Positions 1 through 5,418 of a DNA stretch of 5,836 bases are shown in pieces. The notes under the pieces are model-generated. The model was not told where the DNA came from. It made no database searches and was given only the letters and a program-made list of their open reading frames with translations. The stretch's first letter is position 1. Each line of letters starts with the position of its first letter. Source of the stretch: a bacterium (lineage in GTDB: Bacteria; Atribacterota; Phoenicimicrobiia; Phoenicimicrobiales; Phoenicimicrobiaceae). A program made the translations under genes and the position numbers. Location of the stretch: the NCBI GenBank assembly GCA_018819665.1, contig JAHJOY010000292.1:1-5836 (forward strand), in the 5' to 3' direction.

Positions 1-896
1 TCTTTGGGCTTCCATTTATTTATAGGGTCATGGTCAATTTCCATTAATTCGAAATTAAAGACCATATTAAGTTCATGTCTGTCCCAATTAACATAAAGGG
101 CTGCGATTTGGGGGGTAGTCCCGGGAGTTTCTCCTACAGTCATAATGTCGTATTTTGAAAGCACTTTTTTGTTCATTTCTTGCAGGTATTCGTGAATATA
201 CGGGCCATTTAAAAAATAAGGGCTGCCATCTCCATATTTATATCCTTTTATTATTTTCCCATCGGGTAAACCGGGGACTTTAGAGAACATATTTACCGTA
301 TCCATCCGGAAGCCATCGATTCCTTTTTCTAACCACCATTTCATCATCTTGTAAATTTCTTCTCTTACCCGAGGGTTTTCCCAATTTAAGTCAGGTTGTT
401 TTTTGGAAAAAATATGCAAATAATATTCATCAGTAATTTTATCGTATTCCCACGCGGAGCCGCCAAAAACAGAACCCCAATTATTGGGAGGTAAACCATT
501 TTTACCCTTTCTCCAAATATAAAAATCTCGATAAGGATTATCTAAAGAGGAACGGGATTCCATAAACCAGGGATGTTCATCAGAAGTATGATTTACTACT
601 AAATCCATAATTAATTTTATATCTCTTTTATGTGCTTCCGCTAAAAGATTTTCCATATCCTTCATATCGCCAAATTCATCCATAATATCCTGATAATCAC
701 TGATATCATAGCCATTATCATCATTGGGAGATTTATAGACCGGGCATAACCAGACAACGTTTACTCCTAAGTTTTTTAAATAATCTAATTTTTGAATAAT
801 TCCCGGTAGGTCTCCGATGCCATCTCTATTGCTATCCTTAAAACTTCTGGGATAGATTTGATACACTACCGCTTCTTTCCACCATTTTTGCTCCAT
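1..896 (-). CDS. GH13 alpha-glucosidase (oligo-1,6-glucosidase/maltase type), N-terminal 298 residues, 3' end outside window
   Basis: This enzyme hydrolyses terminal alpha-glucosidic bonds of short malto- or isomalto-oligosaccharides. No signal peptide is visible, so it is probably cytoplasmic. Translation of the minus strand gives MEQKWWKEAVVYQIYPRSF, then the calcium-loop-like DSNRDGIGD (21-29), GH13 region I DLVVNH (98-103), the QPDLN signature (167-171) of the oligo-1,6-glucosidase group, region II GFRMDTVN with nucleophile Asp199, and region III VGETPG with acid/base Glu256. The third catalytic Asp lies beyond the left edge; family members are about 550 residues. The ATG (complement of 894-896) is preceded by AGAGGAG (903-909) six bases away, which fixes the start. 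The residue after the nucleophile is Thr, which in characterised relatives favours alpha-1,4 over alpha-1,6 substrates. The gene is divergent from the Rrf2 operon and shows no functional link to it. The family is certain, the exact substrate is not. Confidence 0.95.
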   Translation of the reverse strand, partial: MEQKWWKEAVVYQIYPRSFKDSNRDGIGDLPGIIQKLDYLKNLGVNVVWLCPVYKSPNDDNGYDISDYQDIMDEFGDMKDMENLLAEAHKRDIKLIMDLVVNHTSDEHPWFMESRSSLDNPYRDFYIWRKGKNGLPPNNWGSVFGGSAWEYDKITDEYYLHIFSKKQPDLNWENPRVREEIYKMMKWWLEKGIDGFRMDTVNMFSKVPGLPDGKIIKGYKYGDGSPYFLNGPYIHEYLQEMNKKVLSKYDIMTVGETPGTTPQIAALYVNWDRHELNMVFNFELMEIDHDPINKWKPK

Positions 897-967
897 TTTA
901 TACTCCTCTTTATTTTTTAAAAATAATTGCTGTGTTTTATATAGTAAATTTTAATCTTATAAAAAGT

Positions 968-996
968 ATTATAAAGCATTATTTAAAGTTTTTAAA
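968..996 (-). promoter_or_regulatory. probable sigma70 promoter of the alpha-glucosidase gene
   Basis: Read on the minus strand, a perfect TATAAT (973 to 968) lies 17 bases downstream of TTTAAA (996 to 991), which matches four of six -35 consensus positions. Transcription would start near 960, giving a leader of about 65 bases before the ATG at 896. The surroundings are very AT-rich, so a chance -10 match is possible. Confidence 0.45.
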
Positions 997-1087
997 GCTG
1001 AATCAGGAAAAATATGATTTTCTGCACCACATACCTAATTAAGTAAAAAATACAATTAACTAAAAAGATATGGAGAGGTGTTGGTTC

Positions 1088-1124
1088 TAAGGAGTTTATT
1101 AAGGAGAAAGCGTTAAGGAGAAAG
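1088..1124 (+). repeat. three direct TAAGGAG repeats upstream of the Rrf2 operon promoter
   Basis: TAAGGAG occurs at 1088-1094, 1100-1106 and 1114-1120. The last two copies lie inside an identical 12-mer, TTAAGGAGAAAG (1099-1110 and 1113-1124), repeated with a 14-base period. The final copy abuts the -35 hexamer at 1125. The placement suits an activator or repressor array, but the repeat may also be a local duplication of a purine-rich stretch. No ORF starts at the expected distance from these SD-like cores, so they are unlikely to be ribosome binding sites. Confidence 0.6.
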
Positions 1125-1153
1125 TTGACAAAAATGGTCATAAATAATATAAT
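1125..1153 (+). promoter_or_regulatory. perfect consensus sigma70 promoter of the Rrf2-thiolase-mnmA operon
   Basis: TTGACA (1125-1130) and TATAAT (1148-1153) are both perfect hexamers with an ideal 17-base spacer. The start of transcription is expected near 1160, about 30 bases before the ATG at 1191. So strong a core promoter in front of an Rrf2 regulator implies it is normally held down by a repressor, probably the regulator itself. Confidence 0.85.
1126..1140. promoter_or_regulatory. candidate operator dyad TGAC-N7-GTCA over the -35 element
   Basis: TGAC (1126-1129) and GTCA (1137-1140) form an inverted repeat that shares bases with the -35 hexamer and extends into the spacer. A dimeric repressor bound here would block RNA polymerase, and the adjacent Rrf2 gene is the obvious candidate. 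The arms are only four bases long, so this is a suggestion from position and symmetry rather than a recognised motif. Confidence 0.3.
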
Positions 1154-1190
1154 TTTTTAGTAAAGTTAAATTAATTGAGGAGTAAGACCA

Positions 1191-1643
1191 ATGAAATTAT
1201 CTACTCGAGGAAGGTACGCACTTCGGGCAATGATAGATTTAGCCCAAAATCAATATAATAATTCAAAGCCGATTTCTTTAAGAGAGATTTCTCTGAGACA
1301 AGAGATCTCTCTGCAATATTTAGAACAATTGTTTAATAAATTAAAGAAAGCAAATTTAGTAAAAAGCATCAGGGGAGCAGGTGGAGGGTATTTATTAGCC
1401 AAAGAAGCCGAGAGAATTAATACCGGTGACATAATTAGAGCAGTTGAGGGGCCGATAGTTTTAGTTGATTGTATTTTAGCTGGCAAAAAAATTAATAAGA
1501 ATAGCCCAAAGAAATGTAAAAAAATAGAAGATTGTGCCATCAGGGTATTATTAGAGGAGTTAACCCAACAGATAAATCAAACCTTAGATGCTACTTCTTT
1601 AAAAGATTTATGTAAAATAGCTCAAAAAATAAAAAAAGGATAA
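1191..1643 (+). CDS. Rrf2/IscR-like Fe-S cluster transcriptional regulator
   Basis: This is a 150-residue winged-helix regulator, a normal length for Rrf2. It opens with the family hallmark MKLSTRGRYALRAMIDLA. The helix-turn-helix spans about residues 28-60 (ISLREIS through YLEQLFNKLKKANLV) and the wing carries the conserved RGAGGGY (61-67). The cluster-binding loop contains Cys94, Cys109 and Cys115, the usual three Rrf2 cysteines, with a rather long 14-residue gap between the first two. Cys141 is extra. By family knowledge it should bind a [2Fe-2S] or similar cluster and sense Fe-S or cysteine status. GAGGAG (1177-1182) lies eight bases before the ATG. It is first in an operon with two tRNA thiolases, and the next gene starts four bases after its stop, so it probably controls sulfur-transfer genes and itself. 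Whether it is IscR, CymR or another subtype cannot be told. Confidence 0.93.
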   Translation: MKLSTRGRYALRAMIDLAQNQYNNSKPISLREISLRQEISLQYLEQLFNKLKKANLVKSIRGAGGGYLLAKEAERINTGDIIRAVEGPIVLVDCILAGKKINKNSPKKCKKIEDCAIRVLLEELTQQINQTLDATSLKDLCKIAQKIKKG

Positions 1644-1647
1644 AAAG

Positions 1648-2652
1648 ATGAAAAATAAGATAAAAGCGGTAGCTTTGTTCTCTGGAGGTTTAGATAGTAT
1701 TTTAGCGGTAAAACTTATCCAGGAACAGGGGATAGAAGTAAAAGGGGTTAATTTTAAGACTCCCTTCTTTGGTTTGGATGAAGCCTATGTAATAGCAAAG
1801 GATTTAGATATAAATTTAGAAATAATAGATATTACCGAAGAGCTTCTAAAGATTTTAAAAAAACCCAAGTATGGGTTCGGAAAGAATATGAATCCCTGTA
1901 TAGACTGTCATGCCCTTATGTTCAAAAAGGCGGGAGAATATATGAACAAGATAGGAGCTTCTTTTATCTTAAGTGGCGAAGTTTTGGGAGAAAGACCGAT
2001 GTCTCAGAACAGAAATAGCTTAAGTATAATTGAGAGAGAATCAGGGTTTGAAGGTAAAATTCTTCGTCCCTTATCTGCTTTATTATTAGCGGAGATCATT
2101 CCCGAAAAAGAGGGGTTGGTGGACAGAAATAAATTGTTGGATATTTCTGGCCGCTCGAGAAAAAGACAGATGGAGTTGGCTGCCAAAATGGGGATAAAGG
2201 ATTATCCTTCACCGGCTGGAGGTTGCAAATTAACCGAGCCGGCTTTTTCTAAAAGATTAAGAGATTTATTTACTCAGGAAAGTTTTTCTTTAGAAGAGAT
2301 AGAACTGTTAAAATTAGGCCGACACTTCAGACTAAGTAAAGATATTAAATTGGTAGTAGGAAGAAATAAGGAAGAGAATGAACAACTACAAAATTTTTTT
2401 CAAGATGGAGACTTTCTTTTTAAAGCTAAAAATTTAAAAGGCCCGGTTTCTTTGTTAAAAAAGGGGTCTAAAGTAAGTAACGAACTGATCGATAAATCCT
2501 GTCGGATTACTGCAAGGTATTGCGATAGAAATGAAGAAGAAAACGAAGAAGTCAATATTAATTATTATAGTAAATCTAAAGAATTAGTCAGAACCATGAA
2601 GGTAAAACCATTAATAGATGATAAATTAGAAATCCTAAGAATACAAGGATAA
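1648..2652 (+). CDS. PP-loop tRNA sulfurtransferase-like protein (ThiI/MnmA-related) with C-terminal NFACT-R-like domain
   Basis: This 334-residue protein is of the type often labelled 'tRNA 4-thiouridine synthase-like'. The N-terminal adenylation domain has the PP-loop SGGLDS (12-17), followed by an MnmA-like NPCIDC (82-87) with Cys84 and Cys87, and a PSPAGGCKLT segment with Cys193. These match in position the catalytic cysteines of tRNA thiolases. From about residue 217 the GRHFRLSKDIKLVVGRNKEEN stretch resembles the NFACT-R/DUF814 RNA-binding fold. There is no THUMP domain and no rhodanese domain, so it is not canonical ThiI, and tRNA contact may come from the C-terminal domain. AAGGA (1636-1640), inside the end of the Rrf2 gene, serves as its SD seven bases before the ATG. 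Thiolation of a tRNA uridine is inferred; the actual position and nucleoside are unknown. Confidence 0.82.
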   Translation: MKNKIKAVALFSGGLDSILAVKLIQEQGIEVKGVNFKTPFFGLDEAYVIAKDLDINLEIIDITEELLKILKKPKYGFGKNMNPCIDCHALMFKKAGEYMNKIGASFILSGEVLGERPMSQNRNSLSIIERESGFEGKILRPLSALLLAEIIPEKEGLVDRNKLLDISGRSRKRQMELAAKMGIKDYPSPAGGCKLTEPAFSKRLRDLFTQESFSLEEIELLKLGRHFRLSKDIKLVVGRNKEENEQLQNFFQDGDFLFKAKNLKGPVSLLKKGSKVSNELIDKSCRITARYCDRNEEENEEVNINYYSKSKELVRTMKVKPLIDDKLEILRIQG

Positions 2653-2682
2653 ATGCTAAGCACAAAAAGAGAATAAACTATT

Positions 2683-3732
2683 ATGATTAAAAATTTAAAA
2701 AAGAAAGTAGTAGTGGCTATGAGCGGAGGGGTGGACAGTTCATTAGCTGCTGCCCTATTAAAAGAAGAAGGTTATAATGTTCTCGGTGTAACTATCTATC
2801 ATTATGAGGGTAACGAAAATTTAGAATCAGTGGAACAGGCCGCTCAAAATCTAAAAATTCCCTGGCATGTTCTGGATTTTACCAAAGAATTTAAAAATAT
2901 AGTTATAGACTATTTCTGCCAAGAATATCTCACAGGCCGAACCCCCAACCCTTGTGTAGTCTGTAATCTGAAAATAAAATTTGGATTATTATTGGAGAAA
3001 GCAAAATCTTTAGGTGCGGATTATCTTGCCACCGGCCATTATGCTATCAATGAATATGACCAGAAGAGCAAAAAATTTTTGCTTAAGAGAGGGGTAGATG
3101 AAAACAAAGACCAATCTTATTTTCTTTATAGATTAAACCAGGAAATATTGCCCTGCGTTTTGTTTCCTTTGAGCAAATTTAAGAAAAGCCAAACCAGAGA
3201 ATTGGCTAAAAAATATGGATTAAAAAATTATAAAAAAGAAGAGAGTCAGGAAATTTGTTTTATCCGGGACGATAATTATAGAAAGTTTTTAACTCAACAT
3301 ATTAAAGATACTGTCAAACCTGGCAAGTTTATAGATAAAGAAGGGAAAATATTAGGAGAGCATCAAGGTATTCCTTTTTACACTATTGGACAGAGAAAAA
3401 GATTGGGAGTATCTTTGAATAAGCGTATGTATGTAATTGAAATAAATTCCCACCAAAATGTAATTACTCTGGGCGATGATAAAGATCTTTATAGGGATAA
3501 ATTATTAGTAAAAGATTTAAATTTTATTTCTGGTGATAAACTTTTAGATTCTATAAAGGCAGAGGTAAAGATAAGATATAATAGTAAAAAATCTCCGGCA
3601 ATTATTTCTCCTTATGGTGAAGACAGGGTCCTAATTAATTTTGAAAAACCCCAAAGAGCGATTACCCCGGGACAATCGGCAGTGTTTTACCAGGAAGACA
3701 CGGTGCTAGGAGGTGGAATAGTAGAAGGATAG
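2683..3732 (+). CDS. mnmA: tRNA-specific 2-thiouridylase MnmA
   Basis: MnmA uses ATP to adenylate C2 of wobble U34 in tRNA-Lys, -Glu and -Gln and replaces the oxygen with sulfur, in the cytoplasm. The 349-residue protein carries PP-loop SGGVDS (14-19), TPNPCVVCN (87-95), ATGHY (116-120), DQSYFLY (143-149), SQEICFI (188-194), the IPFYTIGQRKRLG segment (230-242) and the C-terminal barrel motif PGQSAVFY (329-336). Cys94 aligns with the E. coli catalytic Cys102 and Cys192 with Cys199. Cys91 is an additional cysteine that makes a CxxC. The stretch between PP-loop and TPNP is about six residues shorter than in E. coli and lacks the usual cysteine-containing acidic loop. The gene lies 30 bases after its neighbour with only a weak purine-rich SD (around 2665-2672), and a seven-codon mini-ORF fills the gap. 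Translational coupling is therefore possible. Confidence 0.96.
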   Translation: MIKNLKKKVVVAMSGGVDSSLAAALLKEEGYNVLGVTIYHYEGNENLESVEQAAQNLKIPWHVLDFTKEFKNIVIDYFCQEYLTGRTPNPCVVCNLKIKFGLLLEKAKSLGADYLATGHYAINEYDQKSKKFLLKRGVDENKDQSYFLYRLNQEILPCVLFPLSKFKKSQTRELAKKYGLKNYKKEESQEICFIRDDNYRKFLTQHIKDTVKPGKFIDKEGKILGEHQGIPFYTIGQRKRLGVSLNKRMYVIEINSHQNVITLGDDKDLYRDKLLVKDLNFISGDKLLDSIKAEVKIRYNSKKSPAIISPYGEDRVLINFEKPQRAITPGQSAVFYQEDTVLGGGIVEG

Positions 3733-3770
3733 AAAATATAAAGTCTTAAAGTTTTTCTCTTAATCTGCAA

Positions 3771-3797
3771 TTAGCACTCTTTCAGCAAAAAAGTCAA
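3771..3797 (+). promoter_or_regulatory. CIRCE-like half-site (possible degenerate HrcA operator)
   Basis: TTAGCACTC at 3771-3779 is identical to the left arm of the CIRCE element bound by HrcA. After the standard nine-base spacer, the right arm (3789-3797, AAAAGTCAA) matches GAGTGCTAA at only four of nine positions. It sits about 140 bases before the next gene and upstream of that gene's likely promoter, not at a heat-shock gene. It is probably fortuitous or a relic. Confidence 0.15.
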
Positions 3798-3841
3798 GAA
3801 TGGTTACGATAATGGTATAGTAATATTCTTTCATTTATTTT
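3798..3841 (+). terminator. weak terminator-like hairpin after mnmA
   Basis: GAATGGTTAC (3798-3807) can pair with GTAATATTC (3820-3828) to give eight base pairs interrupted by a small internal loop, with a 12-base apical loop. A T-rich tail follows (3829-3841), though it is broken by C and A. The stem is AT-rich and weak, yet it is the only hairpin with a T-rich tail I found between mnmA and the next promoter. It could partly end the mnmA transcript. Confidence 0.3.
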
Positions 3842-3842
3842 C

Positions 3843-3867
3843 AAAAAAAAATTGCTTTGAGAAGCAA
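3843..3867 (-). terminator. hairpin with T9 tract on the minus strand (possible antisense terminator)
   Basis: TTGCTT (3852-3857) and AAGCAA (3862-3867) form a six-pair stem with a four-base loop. Directly beside it on the plus strand are nine A residues (3843-3851), so transcripts on the minus strand would show a hairpin followed by nine U. No minus-strand gene lies to the right that would need it. The left arm also serves as the -35 of the forward promoter, so the symmetry may instead be an operator. Confidence 0.25.
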
Positions 3868-3880
3868 CTTGTGCTATATT
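3852..3880 (+). promoter_or_regulatory. extended -10 promoter of the regulator/quinate-dehydrogenase-like/oxoamine synthase operon
   Basis: TATATT (3875-3880) matches five of six -10 positions and is preceded by TGC (3872-3874), the extended -10 signature. A weak -35, TTGCTT (3852-3857), stands exactly 17 bases upstream. Transcription would begin near 3887, inside the first TGTATACA palindrome, leaving a leader of about 33 bases before the ATG at 3920. The promoter also argues against the upstream TTG at 3857 as a translation start. Confidence 0.6.
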
Positions 3881-3883
3881 TTA

Positions 3884-3903
3884 TGTATACATTTTTGTAT
3901 ACA
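3884..3903. promoter_or_regulatory. double TGTATACA palindrome, candidate operator at the transcription start
   Basis: TGTATACA occurs at 3884-3891 and again at 3896-3903, separated by TTTT. Each 8-mer is its own reverse complement, and the two centres are 12 bases apart. The pair covers the predicted transcription start and ends at the ribosome binding site. The likely reading is an operator for the HTH regulator encoded just downstream. As RNA the two copies could also form an eight-pair hairpin with a UUUU loop next to the SD. Confidence 0.55.
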
Positions 3904-3907
3904 GGAG
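3903..3907 (+). promoter_or_regulatory. ribosome binding site AGGAG deciding the start of the HTH regulator
   Basis: AGGAG lies 12 bases before ATG 3920, a slightly long but usable spacing. It shares its first A with the second TGTATACA copy. The in-frame TTG at 3857 lacks an SD and lies within the promoter, so ATG 3920 is preferred. Confidence 0.6.
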
Positions 3908-3919
3908 AACATATATAAG

Positions 3920-4444
3920 ATGCAATTTATTAGAATTGGGGAAAAGGTTATAAGTAAAGAAAAATTGAATAAAGAAATAAATAAAATTTTAGAATTGCGC
4001 ACTAAAGGCGTGACCCAGGAAGGAGTAGCCCGCAAATTAGGAGTTGAACGAACTTTTGTCTCCAGGTTAGAAAGTTTAGGAGAAATAAGGAAAGGCAATA
4101 AGATTGCCTTAATCGGTTTTCCTATCAAGAACAAAGAAGAGCTAACTTGTTTAGCAGAAGATCTGGGGATTGAGTTTATTTTACTTTTAACCCAAGAGGA
4201 GCGCTTTGATTTTATAAAGAAAAAAACCAAGAGTGAATTATTTAATGAAATTATGGAAATAATTGTCAACTTGGCAGATTTTGATTTGATTATTTTTATG
4301 GGTTCAGATATGAGAGTACCTGTAGTAGAAAAAATATTCAGCGTCCAGGTTATTGGTATAATTATCGGTCATTCGCCTATTAAAGAAAGCAAATATGTTA
4401 ATCCTGAAAAGATAATAGAAATAGTAAAACAAGTTAAAGGTTAA
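3920..4444 (+). CDS. helix-turn-helix transcriptional regulator with alpha/beta C-terminal domain
   Basis: The protein is 174 residues from ATG 3920 (MQFIRIGEKV). A longer reading from TTG 3857 would add 21 residues encoded by promoter and operator DNA with no family character, so it is rejected. An N-terminal Cro/CI-like HTH covers about 19-52, with VTQEGVARKLGVERTFVSRLE as the HTH core. The rest alternates hydrophobic strands and helices: KIALIGFPI (61-69), IEFILLL (84-90), FDLIIFMGSD (121-130) and VIGIIIGHSP (144-153), a Rossmann- or receiver-like pattern. No phosphoacceptor or nucleotide motif is obvious. The gene heads an operon 32 bases before the quinate-dehydrogenase-like gene, and the double palindrome in its leader suggests autoregulation. 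The C-terminal domain may sense a metabolite of the pathway. I recall similar regulator/partner pairs in Clostridia, but the ligand is unknown. Confidence 0.8.
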   Translation: MQFIRIGEKVISKEKLNKEINKILELRTKGVTQEGVARKLGVERTFVSRLESLGEIRKGNKIALIGFPIKNKEELTCLAEDLGIEFILLLTQEERFDFIKKKTKSELFNEIMEIIVNLADFDLIIFMGSDMRVPVVEKIFSVQVIGIIIGHSPIKESKYVNPEKIIEIVKQVKG

Positions 4445-4476
4445 TTTAAATTCTGAAGAAGAGGGAGGATTTAAAA

Positions 4477-5397
4477 ATGAAAAAAGTTTTAGGGGTTAGT
4501 CTGGGTTCTTCCACCAGAGATCATAAAGTCGTGGTCGAGGTTTTAGGGGAGAAAATTGAAATCGAAAGAAGAGGAACTGATGGCGATGTGAAAAAGATGA
4601 TGCAAATATTCCAAGAGAATGATGGAAAGGTAGATATCTTCAGTTTGGGAGGGACAGATTTATATTTGTATTCCGGGCCTCAAGGGAAAAGATATACCAT
4701 AAAAGAATCTGAAAAAATTATCAGAGCTATCAAAAAGACTCCCATTGTAGATGGTACCGGGATAAAATATGTATTAGAAAAGAGCGTAGTAAAATATATT
4801 GATACCCAAACTGACATTCCCTTAAAAGGAAAGAAGGCTTTAGTCACTATTACGGTGGATAGATTTGGAATGGCTGAAGGTTTAATAGAAGCAGGGTGTG
4901 AGATGACTTTTGGAGATTTAATATTTTGTTTGAATATCCCTATCCCGCTTCATTCTTTTCGAAGTATTGAAATTTTTGCTCGGCTGCTTTTGCCAATATT
5001 AATATATGTCCCTATAAAATATTTATATCCTACAGGCGAAAAACAAGAGAAGTCTAATTTAAAATATGTTAAATATTTTCAAGATGCCGATATAATTGCT
5101 GGTGATTATTTAGGTATAAGCCAATATATGCCTGAAGATATGGAAGGTAAAATAATTATTACCAATACTATTACCAGTTCTAACGTTGAAGATCTTAAAA
5201 AAAGAGGGGTGAGTTATTTAATTACTACGACTCCAGAATTCGAGGGAAGATCTTTCGGAACCAATGTATTCCAAGCTACTCTGGTAGCAATATCCGGGAA
5301 ATCTCCAGAAGAATTACAACCGGAAGATTATTTAAAATTAATAGAAAAAACTGGCTTTAAGCCAAGGATAGAGAAGTTAAATAGAGCAAAAATTTAA
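4477..5397 (+). CDS. uncharacterised protein of the family commonly labelled 'quinate 5-dehydrogenase'
   Basis: This 306-residue protein has strong conservation-like blocks: LGVSLGSSTRDHK (5-17), IERRGTDGDVKKM (29-41), FSLGGTDLYLYSG (55-67), TPIVDGTG (88-95), DRFGMAEGLIEAGCEMTFGDL (128-148), IAGDYLGISQYMPEDMEGK (207-225) and TTPEFEGRSFGTNVFQA (251-267). I recognise the family by its usual database name, but I see no GxGxxG dinucleotide motif and no shikimate-dehydrogenase signature, so the enzymatic label is doubtful. Residues about 166-184 (IFARLLLPILIYVPIKYLY) are markedly hydrophobic and could contact membrane or form a buried helix pair. GGGAGG (4463-4468) stands eight bases before the ATG. 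It lies between the HTH regulator and the oxoamine synthase, with no terminator on either side, so it probably acts in the same pathway. Confidence 0.7.
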   Translation: MKKVLGVSLGSSTRDHKVVVEVLGEKIEIERRGTDGDVKKMMQIFQENDGKVDIFSLGGTDLYLYSGPQGKRYTIKESEKIIRAIKKTPIVDGTGIKYVLEKSVVKYIDTQTDIPLKGKKALVTITVDRFGMAEGLIEAGCEMTFGDLIFCLNIPIPLHSFRSIEIFARLLLPILIYVPIKYLYPTGEKQEKSNLKYVKYFQDADIIAGDYLGISQYMPEDMEGKIIITNTITSSNVEDLKKRGVSYLITTTPEFEGRSFGTNVFQATLVAISGKSPEELQPEDYLKLIEKTGFKPRIEKLNRAKI

Positions 5398-5418
5398 TGC
5401 TAAAGAGGAGGAAGAGAA

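Noticed and set aside
1104..1117. Catabolite-responsive (cre-like) core AAAGCGTTA between the two promoters
   Set aside because: The central CG and flanks match, but the outer positions fail at three places. The sequence is better explained by the TAAGGAG repeat, and presence of CcpA is unknown.
1250..1540. 96-residue minus-strand open frame
   Set aside because: It lies entirely opposite the Rrf2 gene, with no SD and no recognisable motif. It is a shadow of the real gene.
2004..2186. 60-residue minus-strand open frame
   Set aside because: Opposite the PP-loop thiolase gene, without SD or recognisable domain.
3857..3919. N-terminal extension of the HTH regulator from a TTG start (adds 21 residues rich in Cys and Ile)
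   Set aside because: It overlaps the predicted promoter and operator, has no SD and no family-like sequence. ATG 3920 has an AGGAG upstream and begins a natural domain.
3733..3919. tRNA, small RNA or riboswitch in the mnmA-HTH gap
   Set aside because: No cloverleaf, no conserved riboswitch core and only weak AT-rich hairpins are visible.
3874..4269. 131-residue minus-strand open frame
   Set aside because: Antisense to the HTH gene with low-complexity Ser/Ile/Leu composition, a typical shadow of an AT-rich gene.
2651..5404. Shared AATGCTAA after the stops of the PP-loop thiolase gene and the quinate-dehydrogenase-like gene
   Set aside because: Only eight bases are shared, with no common flanks or structure. 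Chance is enough in AT-rich DNA.
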